This document shows positions 27,504 through 36,379 of a stretch of 64,000 bases of DNA, in pieces; within the stretch, counting starts at the first letter, position 1, and every line of letters starts with the position of its first letter. The position numbers were made by a program, and so were the translations under genes. This DNA is from Psychrobacillus mangrovi (GTDB lineage: Bacteria; Bacillota; Bacilli; Bacillales_A; Planococcaceae): contig NZ_JBAWSY010000011.1 of assembly GCF_037104765.1 (NCBI RefSeq), forward strand, positions 1 through 64,000, read 5' to 3'. Under the pieces are notes generated by a model. That model saw nothing but the letters and a program-made list of their open reading frames with translations, ran no database searches and had not been told where the DNA came from.

Positions 27504-27520
27504 GTTTAATATAATTAAAC
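27504..27520. promoter_or_regulatory. Palindromic operator 2 in the MFS / XRE-TPR intergenic region
   Basis: GTTTAATA-T-AATTAAAC, one mismatch from a perfect palindrome, again followed by CAAATAAT. It lies 23 bp before the regulator ATG. This suggests autorepression plus control of the divergent pump. Confidence 0.75.
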
Positions 27521-27543
27521 AAATAATTAAAGAGGTGATTCTC

Positions 27544-28773
27544 ATGCCCACATTAGGCGATCGCATACGCAAACTTAGAAAACAACAGAAAATGACACTA
27601 GAGGCACTGGCAGGCTCACAACTTACCAAAGGAATGCTTAGTTTAATCGAAAACAATAAGGCTAACCCCTCTATGGATAGCTTGAATTACATTGCGGACC
27701 AGCTAGGGGTTGACGTTACAGAACTTTTAGAAGAAGTAAGTGTACAAGAATTCAGAGAAGTTTTAGAGAAGGCAGAATTACTTTTTAATACGAAGTATGA
27801 TGAGTTAACTGATGAATATGAGCAATTAATAGATCTTGTAGAACCTTATGTACCTAAGCTTACTCACGGCTATGAAGCTGCTCGTTTACTTGAATTGTAC
27901 AGTAGATGTATATCATTAAAAGACCAAGAATATTCTCAATCCCTTTTTAAAAAGGTTGCTACCATGTATGAACAACTAAATTTAACAACCAAACGGGCCG
28001 ATATGGGAAGGCTCTTTGCAGTAGTTCCATATACAAACCACAATTATCAAGAAGCACTAAATATACTTCTTAAAGAACGTGAACAACTTGAATTAAACCC
28101 TTTATGGATTGACCCTCTATCTCGGTTAGATTATGACTATCTTGAAGCTGTGCTATATTTTGCAGTCAGCAAGCATGAAGCTGCTATCGAGAAAATGGAA
28201 AAAGCTATTGAGTACTCAAATAAACATAAGATATTTAAACAAGTTGATAATTTATACAGATTAGCTACCGCGCATTTCATGATGGCTATGGATGAAAAGA
28301 AAATAGAATTTTATTTAAAAAAGCTAAGGGCATATAGTGAATTTGCCGAGGATGAGGATTCTAAGACTTTCATCTCATATGCGGAAATTCACTACTTAAC
28401 TTCTTTTAAAAATTTGTACAAAGAAGCAGATCAGATATATAAAGAGGTTATTAATGAAAGCAAGCAGAATAAGCTATTCTCCCCTTTCTTCTTGCTTGAA
28501 AGAGGGAAGATATTGTTTGGATTAAAACAATTTGAAGAAGCCCTTAAACAGTTTGAGGAAGTTGTAATCCCTAGTGTACTTCACCATCCATTCGATTTGT
28601 CCATATTCTACGAAAAGGATGCATATGTTGCATTATGTTACTTGCAGCTCGGCCAAAAGGAAAAAGCTTTGGAAGCAGCGCACCTTGCTTTAGATAATAT
28701 TAATAAGATGCCTGACTCTCCTTATAAAAATTTTATTCAAGAGACGTACAAGAAAGTCAAAGGGGGAATGTAA
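27544..28773 (+). CDS. XRE-family regulator with TPR domain
   Basis: 409 residues: an N-terminal HTH_3 domain (GDRIRKLRKQQKMTLEALAGSQLTKGMLSLIENNKANPSMDSL region, about 5-60) followed by about 330 residues of TPR-like helical repeats. This is the architecture of peptide- or ligand-sensing regulators of the RNPP/Rgg type, but no peptide gene is obvious beside it. Start ATG 27544 is five bases after AGAGGTGA. Three bp after its stop begins the next gene, so the following two membrane genes are probably in its operon. Confidence 0.88.
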   Translation: MPTLGDRIRKLRKQQKMTLEALAGSQLTKGMLSLIENNKANPSMDSLNYIADQLGVDVTELLEEVSVQEFREVLEKAELLFNTKYDELTDEYEQLIDLVEPYVPKLTHGYEAARLLELYSRCISLKDQEYSQSLFKKVATMYEQLNLTTKRADMGRLFAVVPYTNHNYQEALNILLKEREQLELNPLWIDPLSRLDYDYLEAVLYFAVSKHEAAIEKMEKAIEYSNKHKIFKQVDNLYRLATAHFMMAMDEKKIEFYLKKLRAYSEFAEDEDSKTFISYAEIHYLTSFKNLYKEADQIYKEVINESKQNKLFSPFFLLERGKILFGLKQFEEALKQFEEVVIPSVLHHPFDLSIFYEKDAYVALCYLQLGQKEKALEAAHLALDNINKMPDSPYKNFIQETYKKVKGGM

Positions 28774-28776
28774 TCA

Positions 28777-29685
28777 TTGAGGAAAAATTGGTTCTGGGGA
28801 GTTATTAGCATAATACTCGTAAGCTGGGTTGTTAATTTCATTTACTTTCAATCAAAACAACTAGAGAAACCAGTTATGTTAAATGCTTATTTAGATATAC
28901 CAACAAGGGATTATACAAATTTATCATTACATTATATAACGAATAAAAAAGATATCATCGAATTACAATCGCTTTCCATAGGAGACCAAAGCTTTTTTAA
29001 TGAGCGTAACTTCATTTTCCCTGGTTTTGAGAACCCAACTGCCCAATCTTTTAAACAAGAATTTACCCATCATTATTTAAAGGAAGCAATGTTCAGCTTT
29101 GGAGAAGAGGATATAAAAAATTTTCAAGAGGAAATAAAGAATAATAATGAGGTTTATGCCACTTTTACAAACGGTCAAACAGTTCCAGTAAATGTATCTA
29201 AACTAGATTTCACACCTTATAAAACTTCAGATGAAGCATTTATTAAAGGCTCAGGATATAACTATACTGGCAACTCCCGTGCGGAATTTCTCCATATAAA
29301 TGTGCCTGTAAACATGGAGGCTTTCGAGTTACCAAAGGCTATTCAACAAGACATCGATATAAAGCTAATGGTTTGGAAAGATGCTAGTGAACATAGTCCA
29401 ATCATTAGAGAAGATGCATCAAAAGAATGGGAGAATTTGAATGCCCCTCTCTACACGGAAGTAAAATGGCCGCTTCAATTAAATGCAGGAGATTCAATAG
29501 GAATTTTCTTTCACACAAAAGAAGATTCGAAAGACGTAAAAACTATTTCACTTATACAAGACTGGACAGGTGAGGACGCCGACGGGAATCAAATCAAGCA
29601 CGTGATCAATATTATTAGTAATCCTATTCTGACTCAAGACCAAGTGACTGCCATCGTTAAGAAAGCGAGGGATGACGTTAAATGA
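28777..29685 (+). CDS. Hypothetical membrane-anchored protein
   Basis: 302 residues, one N-terminal transmembrane helix (about 5-22) and a large extracytoplasmic domain; no family recognised. TTG start three bases after the regulator stop with AGGGGG about ten bases upstream. Its stop overlaps the next ATG by four bases. Context suggests it works with the downstream membrane protein, perhaps as part of the response controlled by the XRE-TPR regulator. Confidence 0.72.
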   Translation: MRKNWFWGVISIILVSWVVNFIYFQSKQLEKPVMLNAYLDIPTRDYTNLSLHYITNKKDIIELQSLSIGDQSFFNERNFIFPGFENPTAQSFKQEFTHHYLKEAMFSFGEEDIKNFQEEIKNNNEVYATFTNGQTVPVNVSKLDFTPYKTSDEAFIKGSGYNYTGNSRAEFLHINVPVNMEAFELPKAIQQDIDIKLMVWKDASEHSPIIREDASKEWENLNAPLYTEVKWPLQLNAGDSIGIFFHTKEDSKDVKTISLIQDWTGEDADGNQIKHVINIISNPILTQDQVTAIVKKARDDVK

Positions 29686-30260
29686 GAAATGGATTTAAAC
29701 AACTGTTCATCGGCTTTCTTTTCATATTCATCAAAATTCACATCATTGTTGACCTCTTTCCGGACTTTATTGGATATATTTTTATATACAATGGTATCAA
29801 ACAAATAGCGACTTTATCCTCTCAACCTTATGAGAAACTAAAAAACTTGTTGATAATTCTAGTAATTGTTTCGATGCCTAACTTCTTTTTAAATGATCAA
29901 GTTATCCAACAGAGTGAATGGCTAGGATATTATTCTGCCCTTCTTAGTGTGTTGAAAGTGAGTCTTGTATATTTATTGTTTACTCTTCTTCAAGAGGTCG
30001 CAAAGTTGCTTCCTTATAAGGAAGGTTTAATCTCTACGAAGCGAATGTATTATTGGTATATGTCTGTTGTGTTGCCATCTTTGTTCATTCAATCGTTTTT
30101 AATGAATACAAGTTACGATAATAGCTTAACTGGGAGTATTTTGATTGTGATGTTCATACTAATCATCGAGATTTCTTTTCTTGTATATTTAAACAATATG
30201 CGAAAGAGATATCCTAAAAGCGGAATTTATGAAAGTTATGCAAAAGGGGCAGTCTCCTAA
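29682..30260 (+). CDS. Hypothetical polytopic membrane protein
   Basis: 192 residues with about five or six hydrophobic helices (LFIGFLFIFIKIHIIVDLF, YYSALLSVLKVSLVYLLFTLL, WYMSVVLPSLFIQSFLM, GSILIVMFILIIEISFLVYL). No family recognised. It is translationally coupled to the preceding gene (ATGA overlap). A weak hairpin (GTCTCC/GGAGAC) lies at the stop, then repeat-rich DNA. Confidence 0.72.
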   Translation: MRNGFKQLFIGFLFIFIKIHIIVDLFPDFIGYIFIYNGIKQIATLSSQPYEKLKNLLIILVIVSMPNFFLNDQVIQQSEWLGYYSALLSVLKVSLVYLLFTLLQEVAKLLPYKEGLISTKRMYYWYMSVVLPSLFIQSFLMNTSYDNSLTGSILIVMFILIIEISFLVYLNNMRKRYPKSGIYESYAKGAVS

Positions 30261-30295
30261 CTTGGAGACAGACCTCGGGTTGTAGACAAACTAGG

Positions 30296-30480
30296 TTTCC
30301 GAAGCTTACCACTCGCTTTTTATGGGGAGCGCAGAGCCGCTTGGGCCAACACGATGGTGGTCGTGAAGGCGTTGAGGCCCACAGGAAGTGGGTCATGCAA
30401 TCGTTGCCGCAGGACGCAGTAACTTAGATTGCCTTCCATTTGAAGAGGTGCACTTAGCCTTCCTTCCCTACGCTGAGGGT
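30296..30480. repeat. Rearranged fragment of the interspersed repeat families
   Basis: Contains a worn copy of the inside of the 180-bp element (GGGCCAACACGATGGTGG; TCATGCAATCGTTGCCGCAG; TTAGATTGCCTTCC), with about 40 extra bases in the middle. It lies just before the intact copy at 30534. Part of the 934-bp gene-free stretch 30261-31194. Confidence 0.7.
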
Positions 30481-30533
30481 ACTGAAAAAGTCTATAGAAT
30501 TTGACTTTACCAAGTAATATCATCCGATAAGTA

Positions 30534-30713
30534 AGAAAATCGTTGAAACGGCTCCCTTTCCGCGGGCGTTACCTTAGCCTCCTAGGCCAACACGATGTTG
30601 GTCATGCAATCGTTGCCGCAGGATGCGGCGAATTTAGATTGCCTTCCCCTCAACTGCGGGGTCTTCGGCTAACGCTATTCCCGCAGGAGTGTCGCCTTTT
30701 TCAACGATTTTCT
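30534..30713 (-). mobile_element. 180-bp MITE-like element, copy 2
   Basis: Exactly 180 bp with the same perfect 15-bp inverted ends as copy 1 (13519-13698) but in opposite orientation. The interior differs at only a few positions. CATCCGAT lies just outside the left end, equivalent to the ATCGGAT outside copy 1. No coding capacity for a transposase. Confidence 0.82.
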
Positions 30714-30780
30714 ATAAATAATAATTGAAAAAATGTAAGTGATAAAAACTTGCTCTATTTATGGCATGATGATTTCCTAA

Positions 30781-30956
30781 TTGAAAAGCGGATAATAGTT
30801 AATTGTAGTGGAAGGCGGCGACTCCAGCCGGAATAGCAAATGTTTTCTGCACTGAAAGCGAAGCGGCAGGTGCATGAGCTGAAGACCCTGGACTGAGCGT
30901 AGCGAGGGAAGCGGCTGAAGCCATGCCGGCGGAACGCGTCCGCCTGGAACAGAAAT
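30781..30956 (-). repeat. GC-rich palindromic interspersed element, copy C
   Basis: Has the outer ends of copy A in reverse (TTGAAAAGCGGATAATAGTT ... GAAGGCGGCGACTCC and GCGGAACGCGTCCGCCTGGAA) but a different interior (GAGCTGAAGACCCTGGACTG, AGCGTAGCGAGGGAAGCGGC). The same interior is in copy D at 39598. Confidence 0.85.
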
Positions 30957-31009
30957 TAACGGGTACAAAATAAAAATCGAGTATGTGAACAACTTGTCGT
31001 TCAAATACT

Positions 31010-31110
31010 GTGATGAAATCTCATTGAGGACTTATTCAGTGCCCTGGCTACGCTCCTGCAGGGGCTCGTCTGTCTTGCTTACCCGCAGGAGTGGAGTGGA
31101 CGCTTCTCCA
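31010..31110. repeat. Degenerate GC-rich repeat fragment
   Basis: Holds pieces seen elsewhere in the family (TCAGTGCCCT as at 39858; GGACGCTTCTCCAAACCAAT as near 21471). No coding content. Confidence 0.5.
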
Positions 31111-31130
31111 AACCAATAAAATGTTACCTT

Positions 31131-31192
31131 ATAATTTATCCGGTCAGTAATTCTTTTATGCTGTCACATTTTATTCTATACGGTCACAAATC
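31131..31192 (-). repeat. Short ~20.5-bp repeat array, type B (three units)
   Basis: On the minus strand: TGTGACCGTATAGAATAAAA, TGTGACAGCATAAAAGAATT and CTGACCGGATAAATTATAAG, spaced 20-21 bp. The same unit recurs at 56316-56434. The array abuts the stop codon of the downstream fusion gene. Confidence 0.7.
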
Positions 31193-31194
31193 TT

Positions 31195-32757
31195 TCATTC
31201 CCCATGATAAGCGCGATAATTATCAAGCCATGCCATAAATTTAATCCAGGCGTCTTCAAAATTCGGTTGAATGCATGAAATTTGTAGTAAGCCGTTTTCG
31301 ATTAAATAATCACTTCTATAATGCAAATCAAATCCTGACATCCGTGCATCCTCCGCTAAATATGGAAAATTCTTTTCCTTCCACGTAAAAATCATTGGAT
31401 AATGATGATCCGCTAACAATTCTATTTGATGTTTTTTCACTTCTTCTTCGATAAATCGCATTCTTTTATGTAATTGTTTATATCTAAATCCACCTTCATA
31501 AGCCTTTAATGCATACTCTAAACTCAGAACAAACTGAGAAGGCATTGTAAATGGAACTGCATGATTACTTCTAAATCCTAAATCCAAATACGTGGGGATG
31601 TTTTCACTTAATGTAATCTCCGTATTAGCAAATACAAATGCTAATCCACTCATCGTTCCAATTGCTTTCCCACTAACTCCTGTAGCCAAATAAACATCAT
31701 CCAGTTGAAAAGGAAGTGCCCCAAATGAGCTCACACAATCTGCGCATAACAAAACATTATTCCGCTTACAGATTTCAGCCAATTTCTCCAAGTCATTTAA
31801 CATTCCAGTTGAGGTCTCACCATGTGTCATAAGCAGCCAACTATAATTACCAGTGGCGAGCTCTTTTTCCACCTCCACTAAATCAAAGGAAGTTCCCCAT
31901 TCATACTGATTCACCTTGTAGGAAAGTCCCCATCTCTTGGCTTGCTTCTCCAAACGTTCTCCAAAAGCACCATTTGTTAGGATTAACCCTCTCTCACCGA
32001 TTACATGCAATTGAGCAATCATCGCTTCATTGGCAAGAGTCCCACTTCCAACTAACAGATGGACATATGCTGCTCCACTCATTACTCGCAGACTATCCTT
32101 TACTCTCTCTAACATTACTTCGAACTCATGCGAACGGTGAGATATTGGCTTTTCTAAAAATGCCTGTTGAATAAGTTCCGATTGTTGGACTGGCCCAGGG
32201 TAAAATGAATATCTTTTTTGTTTAAAACGAGCCGCAACCGAATGTTCAAATCGTTCTCTAGTTAGCATCATAGGAACAAAGAGCGCATCATCTGTTCCAA
32301 CTGTATCAGCAAAAGGTTCAAAACCTAACTGATTGTATAGCTTTTGTTCTCGAATCGTTCCTGATATAACAGCCGCTCCATACCCGTTTTCATACGCATA
32401 ATCAGATAATGCTCTCGCTAAATAATAAAACACTCTTCCATTTCTATGTGCTTTATCAACCGCCAATAATCGAACTTCACAAAGTAGCCCATGAAGAGCA
32501 TCCTCCGGAAGTAGATCTTCTACGGGGCCAAGCTTTAGATCTAGCGAAAACGGACGCTCTGCTCGGAAAGCAACCATTCCCGCTAGCTCTTGATCCTTTA
32601 GCACAATCACATAAACATTTTCATGATGAAATGGATCGACCCTCATTCCACTTGGATCTGGTTCATGTTGTGGAATCTCTTCCACAAATGTCTGATAATT
32701 TAATCGAGCTATTGCTTCAAATTCTTTTTCGGTTCTTGCGATTTTACACCAGTACAT
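31195..32757 (-). CDS. GNAT acyltransferase fused to class V aminotransferase
   Basis: 520-residue two-domain enzyme. Residues ~1-165 are a GNAT-fold acyltransferase with an N-terminal stretch (LNYQTFVEEIPQH) reminiscent of N-acyl amino acid synthases and autoinducer synthases; the CoA-side motif is near LLAVDKAHRNGR and LYNQLGF. Residues ~183-518 are a fold-type I class V aminotransferase (SFYPGP, HRSHEF, GSGTLANEAM, ADCVSSFGA), with the PLP lysine in TGVSGKAIG (Lys364). Start ATG 32757 is eight bases after GGGGGTG. It is the fourth gene after an ABC-2 ATPase and two permeases, 17 bp from the last. Product unknown; modification and export of a small amine or amino-acid derivative is inference. 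Confidence 0.88.
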   Translation of the reverse strand: MYWCKIARTEKEFEAIARLNYQTFVEEIPQHEPDPSGMRVDPFHHENVYVIVLKDQELAGMVAFRAERPFSLDLKLGPVEDLLPEDALHGLLCEVRLLAVDKAHRNGRVFYYLARALSDYAYENGYGAAVISGTIREQKLYNQLGFEPFADTVGTDDALFVPMMLTRERFEHSVAARFKQKRYSFYPGPVQQSELIQQAFLEKPISHRSHEFEVMLERVKDSLRVMSGAAYVHLLVGSGTLANEAMIAQLHVIGERGLILTNGAFGERLEKQAKRWGLSYKVNQYEWGTSFDLVEVEKELATGNYSWLLMTHGETSTGMLNDLEKLAEICKRNNVLLCADCVSSFGALPFQLDDVYLATGVSGKAIGTMSGLAFVFANTEITLSENIPTYLDLGFRSNHAVPFTMPSQFVLSLEYALKAYEGGFRYKQLHKRMRFIEEEVKKHQIELLADHHYPMIFTWKEKNFPYLAEDARMSGFDLHYRSDYLIENGLLQISCIQPNFEDAWIKFMAWLDNYRAYHGE

Positions 32758-32774
32758 ATCCAAAACACCCCCAT

Positions 32775-33881
32775 CTATTCACTTGAATGATAGCGTTCCG
32801 TTCTTTTTTCTAGTAAAGTAATTCCCACTATTAATAGGAGACCCGCTAAAAATAACATCATACTTAAGTACGTTGAAACATTACTAAAGGTTTCCCCATA
32901 AATGGTAACTCTCTTTAATGCTTCCATTCCATAATAGATTGGAGACAACCACTTCATTGCAAGTAAAGCCTCGGACCCCACAATTTCAAGTGGCCAATAC
33001 GCTCCACCAATCATAGCAAAAGCTACAGCAAGCAATGATATGATCACGCTACTCTGGCTAACTGTTTTGACCAATGAAATGATAAATAAGGAGAAAGCCA
33101 TCACAAGTAATACATAAAAGCTACAAATAATGATTACCTTCCATAATCCCCCGTACATATTAGTACCCACTATAAATCGAAAAACAAAAATAACTAGAAG
33201 CATCTGCACAAGTCCAATTAAATAACTAAAGGATAAATGCCCAAAGTATAATTGAAACCTACTAATGGACGCTAGTTTTAATCGATTCCAAACTCCAGAT
33301 CTTTTATCTTCTAATATAAATTGTACATTTATAGAGATTGTATAAAAAACAAAATAAAGCATAAAACCAAATAAACTTTGCAATGCACCATCATATCGGA
33401 AAATTTTTGATTCATCCATCGATGCTTCATTTAGTTGAAAAGCTTGATCTTCTAACCCTTTATCTACATCATTCCACTTACTTTCCCCTCCTACAGCAAT
33501 TACTTGATCGCGAAAAGCAAGATTATTATAGGTCGATACTACTTTTAGAGAGAGATTACTCACCACATCCGACTCTATATCGGATAGGATGGTATACGTT
33601 TTTTCATTTAGCAATACACCAATCGTGTCTCTATTTTCCTTTATTGTATCCTGAAGCTCTTGCTCTGATAAAACGATTAATGCATAATCCTCTTCTTTTT
33701 GTAAGCTCTCTAAAACTTCTTTACTCATTTTTGAGTCATCCGTTGCTACTAATAAAGACAATTTACTACCAACTGAACCACTTAACACATATGCGAATAT
33801 AACAGTCATGACGGTCATTGATATGAGAACAAGTGGTTTTCTTTTTAAGTTTTGTAATCTTGCCATCCATATACCCTTCAT
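32775..33881 (-). CDS. ABC-2 type exporter permease, second subunit
   Basis: 368-residue ABC-2 membrane protein: one N-terminal helix (LVLISMTVMTVIFAYVLSG), a ~150-residue extracytoplasmic domain, then five C-terminal helices (SLFGFMLYFVFYTISINVQFILEDKRSGVWNRLKL onward). It resembles the YhfJ/NatB-like class. Start ATG 33881 overlaps the preceding stop as ATGA; AGAGGGGTGA precedes it. Confidence 0.9.
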   Translation of the reverse strand: MKGIWMARLQNLKRKPLVLISMTVMTVIFAYVLSGSVGSKLSLLVATDDSKMSKEVLESLQKEEDYALIVLSEQELQDTIKENRDTIGVLLNEKTYTILSDIESDVVSNLSLKVVSTYNNLAFRDQVIAVGGESKWNDVDKGLEDQAFQLNEASMDESKIFRYDGALQSLFGFMLYFVFYTISINVQFILEDKRSGVWNRLKLASISRFQLYFGHLSFSYLIGLVQMLLVIFVFRFIVGTNMYGGLWKVIIICSFYVLLVMAFSLFIISLVKTVSQSSVIISLLAVAFAMIGGAYWPLEIVGSEALLAMKWLSPIYYGMEALKRVTIYGETFSNVSTYLSMMLFLAGLLLIVGITLLEKRTERYHSSE

Positions 33882-35152
33882 GATGTCACCCCTCTTTTTG
33901 GAAATAAAACAATAGAGAGCAACACACAAAGACTAAATGCCACAAACAAAACAGACATTAAAGGCCATATTATCTCTAATTCTCTACCTTTTTGAATAGA
34001 CAGAATGGCGGTCATTGTAGCTCCATTTGGTGTAAGATTTCCGATTTTAGCTAGTATAGTAGATACGTCCCCAATATTAAAAAACGAGCCACCAAGAAAT
34101 GAGAAGATCGTAATTACTAAACCATTAAACAAATTCGCTACTCCATCGGACTTCGTTCTAAATTGTAGGGTAGTTAACAATGCAGATAGTCCCCCAATAA
34201 ACAAACTATAGGTTAAAACAATAACAGCCATTGCATCTAGACCAATCCAATCTATTCCAAGCACAAACTTCCCATAGAGCAGAAGCAACAATTGTTGAAC
34301 AAAAGCCACAAGCGATCCTGTAATAAATATAGAAATAGCGTACCAAGTAGCTGATACTCCTGCTAATATCATTCGGTCATAAACCTTCCACTGTACCTCT
34401 TGTAAAGCAAAGCCAGCTAAGAAGGAAGGGATATATAGAGCAAACATAACAAGCATTCCAGCTGTGTAATAAACGGAGGCTGGAATCTTTCTTTCTCTTT
34501 CTTCCAACACTTGTTCCACTTTTTCAACACTTGAGTTATTTTGTAAAGATTGATCCAATGTAATGCCAGCTTTCGTAAGAGCAAGTGACTTTGTATAGCC
34601 ATTTTGCCATTCAGTTATGACAGATTGGATAATAGAAGCACGTATTTCATTTTCTTGACTAAGAAATAAATCAATCTCCGGTGTTTGAGTTTCATTAAAA
34701 TAAGCTGTTTTTATGTAATCCAAACGAAAACTCGAAGGAATCGTTAAAATGCCATCCGTATTTTTGTCTTTTCGAATACTATCTAAGCCCGTCGATTGTT
34801 TCTTTTCCACCGATATATACTCTTCCACACCATCGGCAGATAGAATGGAGTCTTCTAGAATATAAATAGGATCAGAGCTTTTCAATTGTGTTAGTACTGC
34901 ATCTAAAGATGGACCACTCAATCCCTGCTCCTCTAAGAAATTCTTAATAGATTCCTCTTCGTTCTCCCAACTTGATTCATCTATTAAAGCCAGTCTAGCT
35001 TGAATGGCCGGTTCTCCACCACTATTCATCACACTAGCAAGCGCTGTAGAAAGAATCGTAATTAGAACAAGTGGCATGATTAATAAAATAATCAGTGGTT
35101 GTTTATTACGTAACAGCATTTTTATTTGCTTTCCAATTAAAGTAAGTAGCAT
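33878..35152 (-). CDS. ABC-2 type exporter permease, first subunit
   Basis: 424-residue ABC-2 permease with an N-terminal helix (QPLIILLIMPLVLITILSTALASV), a ~200-residue outside domain and a C-terminal bundle of five or six helices. Paired with the next gene it would form a heterodimeric pore driven by the upstream ATPase. The second ATG (35152) is chosen, six bases after AGGGGG; the ATG at 35158 abuts that site. Confidence 0.9.
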   Translation of the reverse strand: MLLTLIGKQIKMLLRNKQPLIILLIMPLVLITILSTALASVMNSGGEPAIQARLALIDESSWENEEESIKNFLEEQGLSGPSLDAVLTQLKSSDPIYILEDSILSADGVEEYISVEKKQSTGLDSIRKDKNTDGILTIPSSFRLDYIKTAYFNETQTPEIDLFLSQENEIRASIIQSVITEWQNGYTKSLALTKAGITLDQSLQNNSSVEKVEQVLEERERKIPASVYYTAGMLVMFALYIPSFLAGFALQEVQWKVYDRMILAGVSATWYAISIFITGSLVAFVQQLLLLLYGKFVLGIDWIGLDAMAVIVLTYSLFIGGLSALLTTLQFRTKSDGVANLFNGLVITIFSFLGGSFFNIGDVSTILAKIGNLTPNGATMTAILSIQKGRELEIIWPLMSVLFVAFSLCVLLSIVLFPKRGVTS

Positions 35153-35162
35153 AGCCATCCCC

Positions 35163-36092
35163 CTAGTCCCTTAACGCTTTTCCTGTTAAATGTAGGAATA
35201 CATCTTCAAGAGAAGGAATTTTAATGATGGCAGACGTAATGGTTACATCATTTTCAGCAGCTAATGCGAAAATAGTTGCAAGCGGTTCTTCCTTTTTAGG
35301 CATAGATACCAAAAAAATATCTTCTTCATAACGGACACTCGCTGTTGGAAATTGTTTTTTCAGTACCTCTCCAAACTCTTCTGTAAGTAGATGTCCCTTT
35401 AATTCAATTGTTTGATTGTTAGAGACTAGTGATTTTAACTGTTCTTTTGTACCGAAAGCAATAATCTCACCTTGGTCCATAATATAAATTTTGTCACAAA
35501 GTAGCTCTACTTCTTCCATATAGTGACTTGTATATAATAAGGTCATTCCTTCCTCGACAAGCTGTTTAACGGTATCTAAAATATACGCTCTCGATTGTGG
35601 GTCAATCCCAACTGTTGGCTCATCCATAATTAGAATAGATGGTCTATGTAAAAGGGCAGCACCAATATTTAGGCGCCGTTTCATACCGCCAGAAAAAGTT
35701 TTCACGATATCATTTTTTCGATCGGATAATCCAATTTTCTGTAATGTTTCTTCTACTCGTTCGGATAATAAGGAACCTTTTAAACCATAGATTCGACCGA
35801 AAAAAGCTAAGTTTTCTTTAGCCGATAACTCTGGATATAATGCAATTTCTTGCGGAACTACCCCTAATGTTTTACGAAGGGACTCTGGATTTTTATTTAT
35901 AGATTCTGAATTCCAAATTACTTCCCCACTTGTTGGCATTACTAAAGAGGAAAGCATGGAAATAGTTGTTGATTTTCCTGCCCCATTAGGTCCGAGTAGT
36001 CCAATAGATTCACCTGCTTCTAGTTGCATATTTACTTGGCGGACAACTTCCTTAGTTTTATACCTTTTATGAAGATTTATAGCTTGTAGCAC
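35163..36092 (-). CDS. ABC-2 exporter ATP-binding protein
   Basis: 309 residues with Walker A GPNGAGKST, Q-loop VVPQE, signature FSGGMKRR, Walker B ILIMDEPTVGIDPQSR and a C-terminal DUF4162-like extension (ILIKIPSLEDVFLHLTGKALRD type tail). It is the DrrA/CcmA-like class that exports drugs, antibiotics or lipids. Start GTG 36092 follows AAAGGAG by eight bases; upstream codons lack conservation with the family. First gene of a four-gene operon ending in the GNAT-aminotransferase. Confidence 0.93.
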   Translation of the reverse strand: MLQAINLHKRYKTKEVVRQVNMQLEAGESIGLLGPNGAGKSTTISMLSSLVMPTSGEVIWNSESINKNPESLRKTLGVVPQEIALYPELSAKENLAFFGRIYGLKGSLLSERVEETLQKIGLSDRKNDIVKTFSGGMKRRLNIGAALLHRPSILIMDEPTVGIDPQSRAYILDTVKQLVEEGMTLLYTSHYMEEVELLCDKIYIMDQGEIIAFGTKEQLKSLVSNNQTIELKGHLLTEEFGEVLKKQFPTASVRYEEDIFLVSMPKKEEPLATIFALAAENDVTITSAIIKIPSLEDVFLHLTGKALRD

Positions 36093-36335
36093 GACTCCAT
36101 CTCCTTTATCAATCCAATTTATTTTGGTATATATGCATTCAGTTTCTGTATCGACCGCTTGGTGAGCTTCTACAAAAACCGTGACATCCGCCGGGGTTTT
36201 CAACTCTATTCAGTCGATATTTAGGCACTTACCGAAACTAATAATTAGTACAATTATACCAAAATTATTGTGTGATATTAAAAAACCATAAGTAAAGTTT
36301 ATGTTAAGAAAAGGAATAATATTTGAGTGCATACA

Positions 36336-36366
36336 AAAAAAGCTGCCCCATTGAAGGACAGCTTTA
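36336..36366 (-). terminator. Terminator of tcyP
   Basis: AAAGCTG(T)CC / GG(G)CAGCTTT stem followed by seven T on the minus strand, 14 bases after the stop codon. Confidence 0.9.
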
Positions 36367-36379
36367 CTAGTTGGACTTA

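Noticed and set aside
36093..36203. Extended N-terminus for the ABC ATPase
   Set aside because: No ribosome binding site upstream, and family proteins begin near the GTG at 36092, which has AAAGGAG at eight bases.
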